Source: Streptomyces sp. NRRL F-5135 (GTDB lineage: Bacteria; Actinomycetota; Actinomycetes; Streptomycetales; Streptomycetaceae). From it: DNA of 64,000 bases. The stretch is from NCBI RefSeq assembly GCF_000719775.1, contig NZ_JOHR01000010.1, forward strand, positions 1-64,000, written 5' to 3'. The notes under the pieces were generated by a model that saw only the letters and a list, made by a program, of their open reading frames with translations, did no database searches and was not told the DNA's origin. Both the position numbers and the translations under genes were made by a program. Of this stretch, positions 1 to 8,198 are shown piece by piece (position 1 is the first letter of the stretch; every line of letters starts with the position of its first letter).

Positions 1-1
1 G

Positions 2-112
2 CCCTTCCCCCGCCGCCCCCTGTCCACCCCCGCCCCTTCCGTTCCTTCTTCCGCCTTGAGCACCCCGACCCCGACCACCTACACCGTGTACACGCACGAG
101 GAGGCCCGTTAA
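2..112 (+). CDS. possible C-terminal tail of upstream gene (partial)
   Basis: An open frame runs from the window edge to a TAA at 110-112 that directly abuts the next ATG. It encodes a Pro/Ser/Thr-rich tail ending in THEEAR. In Streptomyces the gene at this place is normally prmC, the release-factor glutamine methyltransferase, but nothing in these 36 residues is diagnostic. High GC keeps frames open by chance, so this could be non-coding. Confidence 0.3.
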   Translation, partial: PFPRRPLSTPAPSVPSSALSTPTPTTYTVYTHEEAR

Positions 113-760
113 ATGGCACGGCGATACGACTGCAACGACGCGACCGACCGTTCCACGGGTCTGCGCGAGGCGGTGTCGGCCGTACGCCGTGGCGAGCTGG
201 TCGTCCTGCCCACCGACACCGTGTACGGGATCGGCGCGGACGCCTTCAGCTCGGAGGCGGTCGCCGACCTGCTGGACGCGAAGGGCCGGGGCCGCAACAT
301 GCCCACGCCCGTCCTGATCGGCTCCCCGAACACCCTGCACGGCCTGGTCACGGACTTCTCGGAGCAGGCGTGGGAACTCGTCGACGCGTTCTGGCCGGGC
401 GCCCTGACGCTGGTCGCCAAGCACCAGCCGTCGCTCCAGTGGGACCTCGGCGACACCCGGGGCACGGTCGCGATCCGGATGCCGCTGCACCCCGTCGCCA
501 TCGAACTGCTCACCGAGTTCGGCCCGATGGCCGTCTCCAGCGCCAACCTCACCGGTCACCCGGCGCCGGAGAACTGCGACGCCGCCCAGGACATGCTCGG
601 CGACGCCGTCTCCGTCTACCTCGACGGCGGCCCGACGCCCGGCAACGTGCCCTCCTCCATCGTGGACGTGACCGGCCGGGTGCCGGTGCTGCTGCGCGCG
701 GGGGCCATCGACGCGGAGGAGCTGCGCAAGGTGGTACCCGACCTCGAGGTGGCCAATTGA
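113..760 (+). CDS. L-threonylcarbamoyladenylate synthase (Sua5/YciO/TsaC family)
   Basis: The 215-residue protein makes threonylcarbamoyl-AMP from threonine, bicarbonate and ATP, the first step of the t6A37 tRNA modification. The family core is visible: LPTDTVYGIGADAF near residue 33, the KGRG segment near 60, and the SSAN signature (VSSANLTGHPAP) near 143. The length fits the short TsaC-like form without the extra Sua5 domain. A GGAGG lies about 9 nt before the ATG. The stop overlaps the TTG start of the next gene, so the two are probably translationally coupled. Confidence 0.93.
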   Translation: MARRYDCNDATDRSTGLREAVSAVRRGELVVLPTDTVYGIGADAFSSEAVADLLDAKGRGRNMPTPVLIGSPNTLHGLVTDFSEQAWELVDAFWPGALTLVAKHQPSLQWDLGDTRGTVAIRMPLHPVAIELLTEFGPMAVSSANLTGHPAPENCDAAQDMLGDAVSVYLDGGPTPGNVPSSIVDVTGRVPVLLRAGAIDAEELRKVVPDLEVAN

Positions 761-1479
761 CCGCCCCTGAGGGGCGTGGCATAGCGGAGACCGCACACAC
801 GGGCGCCGGGCACCACGGCGCCGAGGCCGACGCCTCCACCCGGACCGCCACCGGTACCGGCGCCGGCGCCGGCGCCGGAAACACCTTCCGCATCCTCCAC
901 GTCAGCACCGGCAACGTCTGCCGCTCGCCGATCACCGAGCGGCTGAACCGGCATGCCCTGAGCGCGCGCCTCGGCGAACGGCTCACGGGCGGCCTGATCG
1001 TGGAGAGCGCGGGCACCTGGGGGCACGAGGGCGCGCCCATGGAGGCCAACGCGGAGACCGTCCTCGGCGACTTCGGGGCGGACGCCTCCGGCTTCGTCGG
1101 CCGCGAACTGCTCGACGAGCACGTGATCCGCGCGGACCTGGTCCTGACCGCGACCCGGGACCACCGCGCGCAGGTGATCTCGATGGGGCACTCGGCGGGG
1201 CTGCGCACGTTCACGCTGAAGGAGTTCACGCGCCTGGTACGGGCCATAGACCCGGCGACGCTGCCGGACCCGCTGGACGACGGCGTGGTCGAACGCGCCC
1301 GCGCCCTGGTACGCGCGGCGGCGGCGCTGCGCGGGTGGCTGCTGGCACCGACGGCGGAGGCGGACGAGGTGTACGACCCGTACGGGGCACCGATCACGTT
1401 CTTCCGGTCCATCGGCGACGAGATCCACCAGGCGCTGGACCCGGTGGTGACGGCGCTGACGGGCGTCCCGGCGTCGTAA
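757..1479 (+). CDS. low-molecular-weight phosphatase-fold protein, nucleophile Cys replaced by Ser
   Basis: 240 residues from a TTG that overlaps the preceding stop (TTGA). After a low-complexity Gly/Ala/Thr N-terminus of about 40 residues comes the LMW protein-tyrosine/arginine phosphatase fold. The P-loop reads HVSTGNVCRSP. In the family the loop is C-x5-R and the first residue is the catalytic Cys; here the codon is AGC (Ser), while the Arg and the second Cys remain. The Asp-containing LPDP segment, where the general acid sits, is kept. It may be a catalytically altered or phosphotyrosine-binding pseudophosphatase. I believe Streptomyces orthologues share this change, but that is recall. 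The frame is also open upstream inside the previous gene, but the TTG fits operon spacing best. Confidence 0.8.
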   Translation: MTAPEGRGIAETAHTGAGHHGAEADASTRTATGTGAGAGAGNTFRILHVSTGNVCRSPITERLNRHALSARLGERLTGGLIVESAGTWGHEGAPMEANAETVLGDFGADASGFVGRELLDEHVIRADLVLTATRDHRAQVISMGHSAGLRTFTLKEFTRLVRAIDPATLPDPLDDGVVERARALVRAAAALRGWLLAPTAEADEVYDPYGAPITFFRSIGDEIHQALDPVVTALTGVPAS

Positions 1480-1594
1480 GGGGTCTCCCGCCGGGCAGGC
1501 GCGCGCCTGCCGCCTCCCGCGGCGTACGGCCGCGCGCCGCGGCTCCGGCGCGCCTACATTGGATGGCAAGTACCTCCCAGGTCCGGAGTTCGCC

Positions 1595-2902
1595 ATGCCG
1601 GTCGTCAGCCCCGCCAGCGCCCCTCCCGACGCCCCCGCCGGCCCCCGTGCACCGGGCGGCGGGGCCGGTGCGGACCTGTTGCTGCGGGCGGATCCCGAGA
1701 TGGCCGAAATCATCCTCGGGGAGGCACACCGGCAGGCGGAGGGCCTCCAGCTCATCGCCGCCGAGAACTTCACCTCGCCCGCCGTCCTCGCGGCCCTCGG
1801 TTCACCTCTCGCCAACAAGTACGCCGAGGGCTATCCCGGCGCCCGCCACCATGGCGGCTGCGAGCTCGTCGACGCGGCCGAGCGCGTCGCCGTGCGCCGG
1901 GCGAGCGCGCTGTTCGGGGCCGAGCACGCCAATGTGCAGCCGCACTCCGGCTCCTCCGCCGTACTGGCCGCCTACGCGGCGCTGCTGCGGCCCGGGGACA
2001 CCGTGCTGGCCATGGGGCTGGCCTACGGCGGGCACCTCACGCACGGGGCGCCGGTGAACTTCTCCGGGCGGTGGTTCGACTTCGTCGGGTACGGCGTCGA
2101 CCCGGTCAGCGGCCTCATCGACTACGACCGGGTCCACGCCCTGGCGCGCGCCCACCGGCCCAAGGCGCTCGTCTGCGGCTCCATCTCGTACCCGCGCCAC
2201 ATCGACTACGCGGCGTTCCGGACGATCGCGGACGACGTGGGCGCGTACCTGATCGCGGACGCCGCGCACCCGATCGGCCTGGTCGCCGGGGGAGCGGCGC
2301 CCAACCCCGTGCCGTACGCGGACCTGGTGTGCGCGACGACGCACAAGGTGCTGCGCGGGCCGCGGGGCGGGATGATCCTGTGCGCGGAGCAGTACGCGGC
2401 CCGGGTGGACCGCGCGGTGTTCCCGTTCACCCAGGGCGGCGCGCAGATGCACACGATCGCCGCCAAGGCCGTCGGCTTCGGCGAGGCGGCCACACCGGCG
2501 TTCACGGCGTACGCGCACCAGGTCGTGGCCAACGCCCGCGCGCTCGCCGCCGCGCTGGCGGCGGAGGGCGTACGCATCACCACCGGCGGTACGGACACCC
2601 ATCTGATCACCGCCGACCCGTCACCCCTGGGAGTGGACGCGCGGGCGGCCCGTGGCCGGCTCGCCGCCGCCGGGCTGGTGCTGGACACCTGTGCGCTGCC
2701 GGAGGCGAGCGGCGCGGCCGGCCGGGGCGTCCGGCTCGGCACCGCCGCCGTGACCACCCAGGGCATGACGGAGACGGAAATGGCGCGAATCGCGGCCCTC
2801 TTCGTCGCGGCGCTGCGTGCGGACGGTGAGGACGCGTACGGCGTCCGTGCCGAGGTGCGTGAGCTGGTGGGGCTTTTCCCGCCGTATGGAAGGGTTCCCT
2901 GA
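1595..2902 (+). CDS. glyA: serine hydroxymethyltransferase
   Basis: A PLP enzyme that interconverts serine plus tetrahydrofolate with glycine plus 5,10-methylene-THF in the cytosol. Family signatures are clear: LIAAENFTSPAV, SPLANKYAEGYPG, and the PLP-lysine motif TTHKVLRGPRGG with Lys at about residue 251. From the ATG at 1595 it has 435 residues, slightly longer than the usual 415-420 because of a Pro/Ala-rich N-terminal extension. A GGAG lies 8-9 nt upstream. An in-frame TTG at 1559 is possible but has no good ribosome site. It is probably a second glyA-type gene; the primary copy in Streptomyces usually lies elsewhere. A hairpin directly follows the stop. Confidence 0.92.
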   Translation: MPVVSPASAPPDAPAGPRAPGGGAGADLLLRADPEMAEIILGEAHRQAEGLQLIAAENFTSPAVLAALGSPLANKYAEGYPGARHHGGCELVDAAERVAVRRASALFGAEHANVQPHSGSSAVLAAYAALLRPGDTVLAMGLAYGGHLTHGAPVNFSGRWFDFVGYGVDPVSGLIDYDRVHALARAHRPKALVCGSISYPRHIDYAAFRTIADDVGAYLIADAAHPIGLVAGGAAPNPVPYADLVCATTHKVLRGPRGGMILCAEQYAARVDRAVFPFTQGGAQMHTIAAKAVGFGEAATPAFTAYAHQVVANARALAAALAAEGVRITTGGTDTHLITADPSPLGVDARAARGRLAAAGLVLDTCALPEASGAAGRGVRLGTAAVTTQGMTETEMARIAALFVAALRADGEDAYGVRAEVRELVGLFPPYGRVP

Positions 2903-2923
2903 GGGGCCGGGACGGCCGGCCCC
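2903..2923 (+). terminator. hairpin directly after glyA
   Basis: Perfect 8-bp arms GGGGCCGG / CCGGCCCC with a 5-nt loop begin at the base after the stop codon. There is no T-tract, as is usual for Streptomyces terminators. Confidence 0.5.
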
Positions 2924-3044
2924 GCCCGTTGTGACCCTTCCGGCCGGATGTTCCCGTATGCCAAGGGCGTGGCCGGGAAGACGTGCAACCAAGCTCTTCG
3001 GCCACTCGTCCTCGTTGATATCTCGTTCATATGGTGACTCCGAA

Positions 3045-3074
3045 TCCGACCGGGGCTCCCGCGCGGGCTAGGGT
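3045..3074 (+). promoter_or_regulatory. candidate promoter of the WecA-like gene
   Basis: TAGGGT at 3069-3074 matches the principal-sigma -10 pattern TAnnnT. TCCGAC at 3045-3050 is a weak -35 at 18-bp spacing. The leader to the GTG at 3114 would be about 35 nt. Confidence 0.35.
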
Positions 3075-3113
3075 GTGGGGCTGAGATGGCCAGCGATTCC
3101 TGTGGGGCAGCCC

Positions 3114-4496
3114 GTGCGTGATTACCTGCTGACGCTCTGCGTGACGGCTGCGGTGACCTATCTGCTGACCGGCCCGGTGCGTAAGTTCGCCATCGCGACC
3201 GGAGCGATGCCGGAGATCCGCGCCCGAGACGTGCACCATGAACCGACACCGCGGCTCGGCGGCATCGCCATGTTCTTCGGGCTGTGCGCCGGACTGCTGG
3301 TCGCGGACCACCTGCAGAACCTCAACGGGGTCTTCGAGCTCTCCAACGAGCCCCGCGCGCTGCTCTCCGGTGCCGCGCTGATCTGGCTGGTCGGTGTCCT
3401 GGACGACAAGTTCGAGATCGACGCCCTGATCAAGCTGGGCGCGCAGATGATCGCCGCCGGTGTGATGGTGATGCAGGGTCTGACGATCCTGTGGATCCCG
3501 GTGCCCGGCGTCGGGATGGTCTCGCTGACCGACTGGCAGGGCACCCTGCTCACGGTCGCGCTGGTGGTGATCACCATCAACGCGGTGAACTTCGTGGACG
3601 GTCTCGACGGCCTCGCCGCCGGGATGGTGTGCATCGCCGCCGCCGCGTTCTTCCTGTACACGTACCGGATCTGGTACGGCTACGGGATCGAGGCGGCCGC
3701 CCCCGCCACCCTGTTCTCGGCCATTCTGATCGGCATGTGCGTGGGCTTCCTGCCGCACAACATGCACCCCGGGCGGATCTTCATGGGCGACTCGGGGTCG
3801 ATGCTGATCGGTCTGGTGCTCGCCGCCGGCGCGATCTCGGTGACGGGCCAGGTCGACCTGGACGCGCTGAAGATCTTCGAGGGGTCGAGCCGGGAGGCCA
3901 CGCACGCCGCGCTGCCGGTGTTCATCCCGCTGCTGCTGCCGCTGACGATCATCGCGATCCCGTTCGCGGACCTGGTGCTGGCCGTTGTGCGCCGTACCTG
4001 GAACGGCAAGTCGCCGTTCGCCGCCGACCGCGGCCACCTGCACCACCGGCTGCTGGAGATCGGCCACTCGCACAGCAGGTCCGTGCTGATCATGTACTTC
4101 TGGTCGGCGCTGATCGCCTTCGGTGTGGTCGCGTACTCGGTGCACTCGGCGTCGATGTGGATCCTGCTGATCGTCGTCATGCTGAGCGCGGTGGGTCTGG
4201 TGCTCCTGCTGCTGCCGCGCTTCACACCGCGGGTGCCGCTCTGGGCGCAGCCCTTCGTACCGCCGCGCTACCGGCGCCGGGCGCGGGTGCCGGAGGGCCA
4301 GGAAGCCCAGGAGGGCCAGGAGCCCGGTGAGGCCGGTGAGCCGGGTGCGGCCGTCGCCGCGGGCGAGGTGGCAACGGGAGCCCCGCGGGCGCCGCACGGG
4401 GAGCACACACACGTTCCAGCGGGCGTCAACGGAGCGACCGCCCTGAGCGCCCATTCGCGTTTTCCCGACCGCAGGAAGGCCGGCTCCCGCCCGTGA
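3114..4496 (+). CDS. MraY/WecA-family undecaprenyl-phosphate sugar-1-phosphate transferase
   Basis: A polytopic membrane protein of 460 residues that transfers a sugar-1-phosphate (GlcNAc-1-P in WecA) from UDP-sugar to undecaprenyl phosphate, starting a cell-envelope glycan. About ten hydrophobic helices are visible. The Mg-binding LDDKFEID segment, the family signature NAVNFVDGLDGLAAG, and the loop HNMHPGRIFMGDSGSM are all present. The C-terminal ~75 residues are hydrophilic and Glu/Gly/Ala-rich. The GTG at 3114 is chosen because it begins the first helix (VRDYLLTL) and has a G-rich site upstream. An in-frame start at 3075 would overlap the candidate promoter. Its position just upstream of atpI is typical of Streptomyces. 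Confidence 0.88.
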   Translation: MRDYLLTLCVTAAVTYLLTGPVRKFAIATGAMPEIRARDVHHEPTPRLGGIAMFFGLCAGLLVADHLQNLNGVFELSNEPRALLSGAALIWLVGVLDDKFEIDALIKLGAQMIAAGVMVMQGLTILWIPVPGVGMVSLTDWQGTLLTVALVVITINAVNFVDGLDGLAAGMVCIAAAAFFLYTYRIWYGYGIEAAAPATLFSAILIGMCVGFLPHNMHPGRIFMGDSGSMLIGLVLAAGAISVTGQVDLDALKIFEGSSREATHAALPVFIPLLLPLTIIAIPFADLVLAVVRRTWNGKSPFAADRGHLHHRLLEIGHSHSRSVLIMYFWSALIAFGVVAYSVHSASMWILLIVVMLSAVGLVLLLLPRFTPRVPLWAQPFVPPRYRRRARVPEGQEAQEGQEPGEAGEPGAAVAAGEVATGAPRAPHGEHTHVPAGVNGATALSAHSRFPDRRKAGSRP

Positions 4497-4625
4497 GCGA
4501 CCGGCCACACGCCTCAGCAGGCCCCCTTACCACACAACTCACCGTTGCATGGTGCTCACGCGCGCAGGATCACCCTCATGTGTGACAGTTGGCACACCTC
4601 GATGGTAAAGTCCGCATCAAATAGT

Positions 4626-4643
4626 TTGTGATACTGTTCACGA
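4626..4643. promoter_or_regulatory. candidate Rex operator upstream of the atp operon
   Basis: TTGTGATACTGTTCACGA matches the Streptomyces Rex operator pattern TTGTGAA-N4-TTCACAA at 12 of 14 defined positions. Rex is an NADH/NAD+-sensing repressor, and the atp operon is a reported Rex target in Streptomyces (established knowledge, recalled). It could also be read as a Crp-like GTGA-N6-TCAC site. It lies about 130 nt before atpI. The rest of 4497-4770 holds no gene I can support. Confidence 0.6.
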
Positions 4644-4770
4644 AGCCCGGCACCGACGCCGAAGAACTTGTGTACGACGGTTCGTTGGCCCGGGAAACTT
4701 CCTCCCGGACCGGGCCTACGCTCGTCCATGACGACACCATCTGCCCCACCCATTCAGCGGAGCTGCCGCC

Positions 4771-5208
4771 ATGCCGTCCAACGACGCCCGGAACCTCCTC
4801 CACACCGCCGTGCCCACTGCCGCCGTCGGCGCCGTCGCCGCCGTGATCAGCGGGGTCGTGGCGGGCGGCAAGGGAGCACTGGGCGCGGTCGTCGGCGCGC
4901 TGGTGTGCATCGTGTTCATGGGTATCGGGATGGTGGTGCTCCAGCGGACGGCGAAGTCGCTGCCGCAGCTCTTCCAGGCGATGGGGCTGATGCTCTACAC
5001 CGCCCAGCTGCTGCTGCTCTTCATCTTCGTGGCGCTGTTCAAGGACACCACGCTGTTCCACCCGAAGGCCTTCGCCTTCACCCTGATCGCGGCCACCGTC
5101 GCCTGGGTCGCCGCACAGGCGCGCGCCCACATGACGGCCAAGATCGCTTACGTCGAACCCGAGTCCTCGACGGCCAAGAACGCCGAGAAGACCGGAACGT
5201 CGGCGTGA
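4771..5208 (+). CDS. atpI: ATP synthase protein I (AtpI)
   Basis: A 145-residue membrane protein with four hydrophobic segments (about 16-35, 38-58, 70-90 and 95-115). AtpI is the non-essential first gene of F1Fo operons and is thought to help c-ring assembly or Mg2+ handling. It is recognised by its place before atpB, its size and its topology rather than a catalytic motif. The ATG follows a GGAG about 9 nt upstream. A 228-nt gap separates it from atpB, and I see no gene there. Confidence 0.85.
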   Translation: MPSNDARNLLHTAVPTAAVGAVAAVISGVVAGGKGALGAVVGALVCIVFMGIGMVVLQRTAKSLPQLFQAMGLMLYTAQLLLLFIFVALFKDTTLFHPKAFAFTLIAATVAWVAAQARAHMTAKIAYVEPESSTAKNAEKTGTSA

Positions 5209-5436
5209 GAGGTAGGGCCGGGATAAGTGCCTGTTCGGGAAACTGCTATCGTCCGGTGCCAACTGCGGCATTGCGGGCGCGGGCATCCGAGCTGACGCCT
5301 GTACTCACGCGAGGCTTGGAGCCCGAGAGCCGCCGCCCCCACACCTGTAAGACCTGTCCGGTGCCGACCCGCGGCCGTGCGCCGCACCGACACAACGAGG
5401 TTGCCGTACCTATGCGCCACGCTGAAGGAGCCCGCG

Positions 5437-6255
5437 GTGAGTGCTGACCAGACGACGCTCGCCTTCGACTGGAGTTGCCGCATCATGGCCGATAACGGCT
5501 GCGGCTTTCCGGCTCCGGGCCTGCACTCCTTCCTATTCAAGCCGATCTTCGAGGCCGGCGGCTTCTACTTCAACAAGACGATGCTGCTGGCGCTGCTGAC
5601 CTCGCTGGTCGTGGTGGGCTTCTTCTGGATGGCCTTCAGTAAGCCGAAGCTGGTGCCCGGCAAGATCCAGATGATCGGCGAGGCCGGCTTCGACTTCGTC
5701 CGCAAGGGCATCGTCTACGAGACGATGGGCAAGCGCGAGGGCGAGAAGTACGTCCCGTTCATGGTCTCCCTGTTCTTCTTCGTCTGGGTCATGAACATCT
5801 GGTCGGTCGTGCCGCTGACGCAGTTCCCGGTCGCGTCCGTCATCGCCTACCCCGCCGGCCTCGCGATCATCGTCTACCTGATGTGGATGTCGGTGACCTT
5901 CAAGCGCCACGGCTTCGTCGGCGGCCTGAAGAACGTCACCGGCTACGACAAGTCGCTCGGCCCGGTGCTGCCGCTCGTCGTGGTCATCGAGTTCTTCTCG
6001 AACGTCCTCGTCCGGCCGTTCACGCACATGGTCCGGCTCTTCGCCAACATGTTCGCCGGTCACCTGCTGCTCGTGATGTTCACCGTCGCGAGCTGGTACC
6101 TGCTGAACAGCTGGCTGATCCCGGCCGCCGGCATCTCGTTCGTGATGACCATGGGGATGATCGGCTTCGAGCTCTTCGTCCAGGCCATCCAGGCGTACGT
6201 GTTCGTCCTCCTGGCCTGCACCTACCTCCAGGGCGCGCTCGCCGAGCACCACTGA
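5437..6255 (+). CDS. atpB: F1Fo ATP synthase subunit a
   Basis: A 272-residue Fo membrane subunit that forms the proton half-channels against the c-ring. The essential arginine lies in HMVRLFANMFAGHLLLV (Arg near residue 200), and the terminal helices FELFVQAIQAYVFVLLACTYL are conserved. The GTG at 5437 is preferred because AAGGAG sits 6 nt upstream. An in-frame start at 5377 would add 20 residues with no family resemblance. Confidence 0.96.
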   Translation: MSADQTTLAFDWSCRIMADNGCGFPAPGLHSFLFKPIFEAGGFYFNKTMLLALLTSLVVVGFFWMAFSKPKLVPGKIQMIGEAGFDFVRKGIVYETMGKREGEKYVPFMVSLFFFVWVMNIWSVVPLTQFPVASVIAYPAGLAIIVYLMWMSVTFKRHGFVGGLKNVTGYDKSLGPVLPLVVVIEFFSNVLVRPFTHMVRLFANMFAGHLLLVMFTVASWYLLNSWLIPAAGISFVMTMGMIGFELFVQAIQAYVFVLLACTYLQGALAEHH

Positions 6256-6328
6256 GCCCCCTCCCACACACCTCCAGTCGTCCGGTGGCCAACCCCCACC
6301 GGTCCGTGAAAGAGAAGGAAGAACCGGC

Positions 6329-6574
6329 ATGTCCGCTCTCTCGAACCTGGCCGCCGTCTCCGGAGACCTCAAGGCCCTCGGCTCCATCGGTTACGGCCTC
6401 TCGGCCATCGGCCCCGGCGTCGGCGTCGGCATCATCTTCGGTAACGGCACCCAGGCCCTGGCCCGTCAGCCCGAGGCCGCCGGTCTGATCCGTACCAACC
6501 AGATCCTCGGCTTCGCCTTCTGTGAGGCGCTGGCGCTGATCGGCATCGTCATGCCGTTCGTCTACGGCAGCTGA
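6329..6574 (+). CDS. atpE: F1Fo ATP synthase subunit c
   Basis: 81 residues forming a two-helix hairpin that oligomerises into the proton-driven ring. Helix 1 is the glycine-rich IGPGVGVGIIFG, the polar loop is RQPEAAG, and helix 2 carries the proton-binding Glu66 in GFAFCEALALIG. AAGGAAG precedes the ATG. It lies 73 nt after atpB and 41 nt before atpF. Confidence 0.97.
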   Translation: MSALSNLAAVSGDLKALGSIGYGLSAIGPGVGVGIIFGNGTQALARQPEAAGLIRTNQILGFAFCEALALIGIVMPFVYGS

Positions 6575-6615
6575 CGTTCTGGGACTCATAGCCCATTACG
6601 ACGAAAGGCACTGAT

Positions 6616-7170
6616 GTGAACGCGCTGGTAACCCTGGCGGCGGAGGAGCAGCAGAACCCGCTCGTCCCGCCCGGACCGGAGCTCCTCGTCGGGCTGATCG
6701 CCTTCGCCATCGTCTTCTTCTTCCTCGCCAAGAAGCTCATCCCGAACATCAGCAAGGTTCTGGACGAGCGCCGCGAGGCCATCGAGGGCGGCATCGAGAA
6801 GGCGGAGGAGGCCCGCACCGAGGCGCAGAGCGTCCTGGAGCAGTACAAGGCCCAGCTCGCCGAGGCCCGCCACGAGGCCGCGCGGCTCCGCCAGGAGGCG
6901 ACCGAGCAGGGCACCGTCATCATCCAGGAGATGAAGGCGGAAGGGCAGCGGCAGCGGGAAGAGATCATCGCCGCCGCGCACGCCCAGATCGAGGCCGACC
7001 GCAAGGCCGCGGCCAGCGCGCTGCGTCAGGACGTGGGCAGGCTCGCCACCGAACTGGCGGGCAAGCTGGTCGGTGAGTCCCTGGAGGACCACGCCCGGCA
7101 GAGCCGCACCATCGACCGCTTCCTCGACGAGCTCGAGGACGGCGCATCGAAGGCCGAGGCCACGCGATGA
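6616..7170 (+). CDS. atpF: F1Fo ATP synthase subunit b
   Basis: 184 residues forming the peripheral stalk. One N-terminal membrane helix (GLIAFAIVFFFLAKKL, about 27-43) is followed by a long charged coiled coil rich in Glu, Ala, Arg and Gln. The start is GTG with AAAGG upstream. Its stop overlaps the ATG of atpH (ATGA), which implies coupled translation of two stalk subunits. Confidence 0.95.
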   Translation: MNALVTLAAEEQQNPLVPPGPELLVGLIAFAIVFFFLAKKLIPNISKVLDERREAIEGGIEKAEEARTEAQSVLEQYKAQLAEARHEAARLRQEATEQGTVIIQEMKAEGQRQREEIIAAAHAQIEADRKAAASALRQDVGRLATELAGKLVGESLEDHARQSRTIDRFLDELEDGASKAEATR

Positions 7171-7982
7171 ACGGAGCGAGCCGCGAGGCACTGGCCGCCG
7201 CGCGTGAGCGTCTCGACGCGCTGACCGACAGCACCTCGGCCGACGCCGCGAGGCTCGCCGAGGACCTGGCCGCCGTCACCGCGCTGCTCGACCGCGAGGT
7301 GTCGCTGCGCCGGGTCCTGACCGACCCGGCGCAGGCCGCCGAGCGCAAGGCCGAACTGGTGCGGCAGCTGCTGACCGGACAGGTCGGCGGCGCGGCCGTC
7401 GACCTGGTCGCCGGCATGGTCCGCTCCCGCTGGTCGCAGGCGCGCGACCTGGTCGACTCGACGGAGGAGCTGTCCGCCACCGCCGAGCTGACGCAGGCCG
7501 AGCGGGTCGGCGCGCTGGACGACGTGGAGGACGAGCTCTTCCGGTTCGGCCGGATCGTCGAGTCCAGCCCCGAGCTGCGCTCCGCGCTGACCGACCGGTC
7601 GGCGACGTCGGCCGCCAAGACCGGCCTGCTGAGGGACCTCCTCGGCGGGCGCGCCAACCCGGCCACCGAACGCCTGGTCGAGCGTCTTGTGACGCGGCCG
7701 CGGGGACGTAGCCTGGAAGCGGGCCTGCAGGCCCTGTCCCGGCTCGCCGCGGCGCGCCGGAACCGGCTGGTCGCCGTCGTCACGTCGGCGGTGCCGCTCA
7801 CCGACCGGCAGAAGCAGCGCCTCGGCGCCGCCCTGTCGAAGCTGTACGGCCACCCGATGCACCTGAACCTGGACGTGGACCCCGAGGTCCTCGGCGGGAT
7901 CTCGGTCCGCGTCGGTGACGAGGTCATCAACGGCACGGTCGCGGAGCGCCTCGACGAGGCGACCCGGCGGCTGGCGGGCTGA
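7167..7982 (+). CDS. atpH: F1Fo ATP synthase subunit delta
   Basis: A 271-residue OSCP/delta subunit that joins the peripheral stalk to F1. It is much longer than the ~177-residue E. coli protein, as is normal in actinobacteria. The conserved C-terminal region ending GGISVRVGDEVINGTVAERLDEATRRLAG is present. The ATG overlaps the atpF stop. Confidence 0.94.
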   Translation: MNGASREALAAARERLDALTDSTSADAARLAEDLAAVTALLDREVSLRRVLTDPAQAAERKAELVRQLLTGQVGGAAVDLVAGMVRSRWSQARDLVDSTEELSATAELTQAERVGALDDVEDELFRFGRIVESSPELRSALTDRSATSAAKTGLLRDLLGGRANPATERLVERLVTRPRGRSLEAGLQALSRLAAARRNRLVAVVTSAVPLTDRQKQRLGAALSKLYGHPMHLNLDVDPEVLGGISVRVGDEVINGTVAERLDEATRRLAG

Positions 7983-8198
7983 CGGCACACGGACGTGACG
8001 CGCGCCGACGGCGCACGGAACGGACCGGCCGACGGCACGGGATCGCGAGCGGGCCCGGACCGGCGGACACCGGCAGGCAACAGAAATACGGCAAGACAGC
8101 GGCCCGGTTGGGCCGTGCAGAGATTGCAGAAGATTCCTGGGGTCACCCCCAGACCCCCAAAGAAACTTCGGGCCCAACAAGGAGAGCAGGGAACCCAG
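7983..8198 (+). other. atpH-atpA intercistronic leader
   Basis: A 216-nt gap within the operon. It holds a small hairpin (CTGGGG / CCCCAG, 8137-8152) and a strong AAGGAGAG site 13-18 nt before the atpA ATG. The frame upstream of atpA is open but does not resemble a protein. A translation-tuning role for the leader is inference. Confidence 0.4.
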
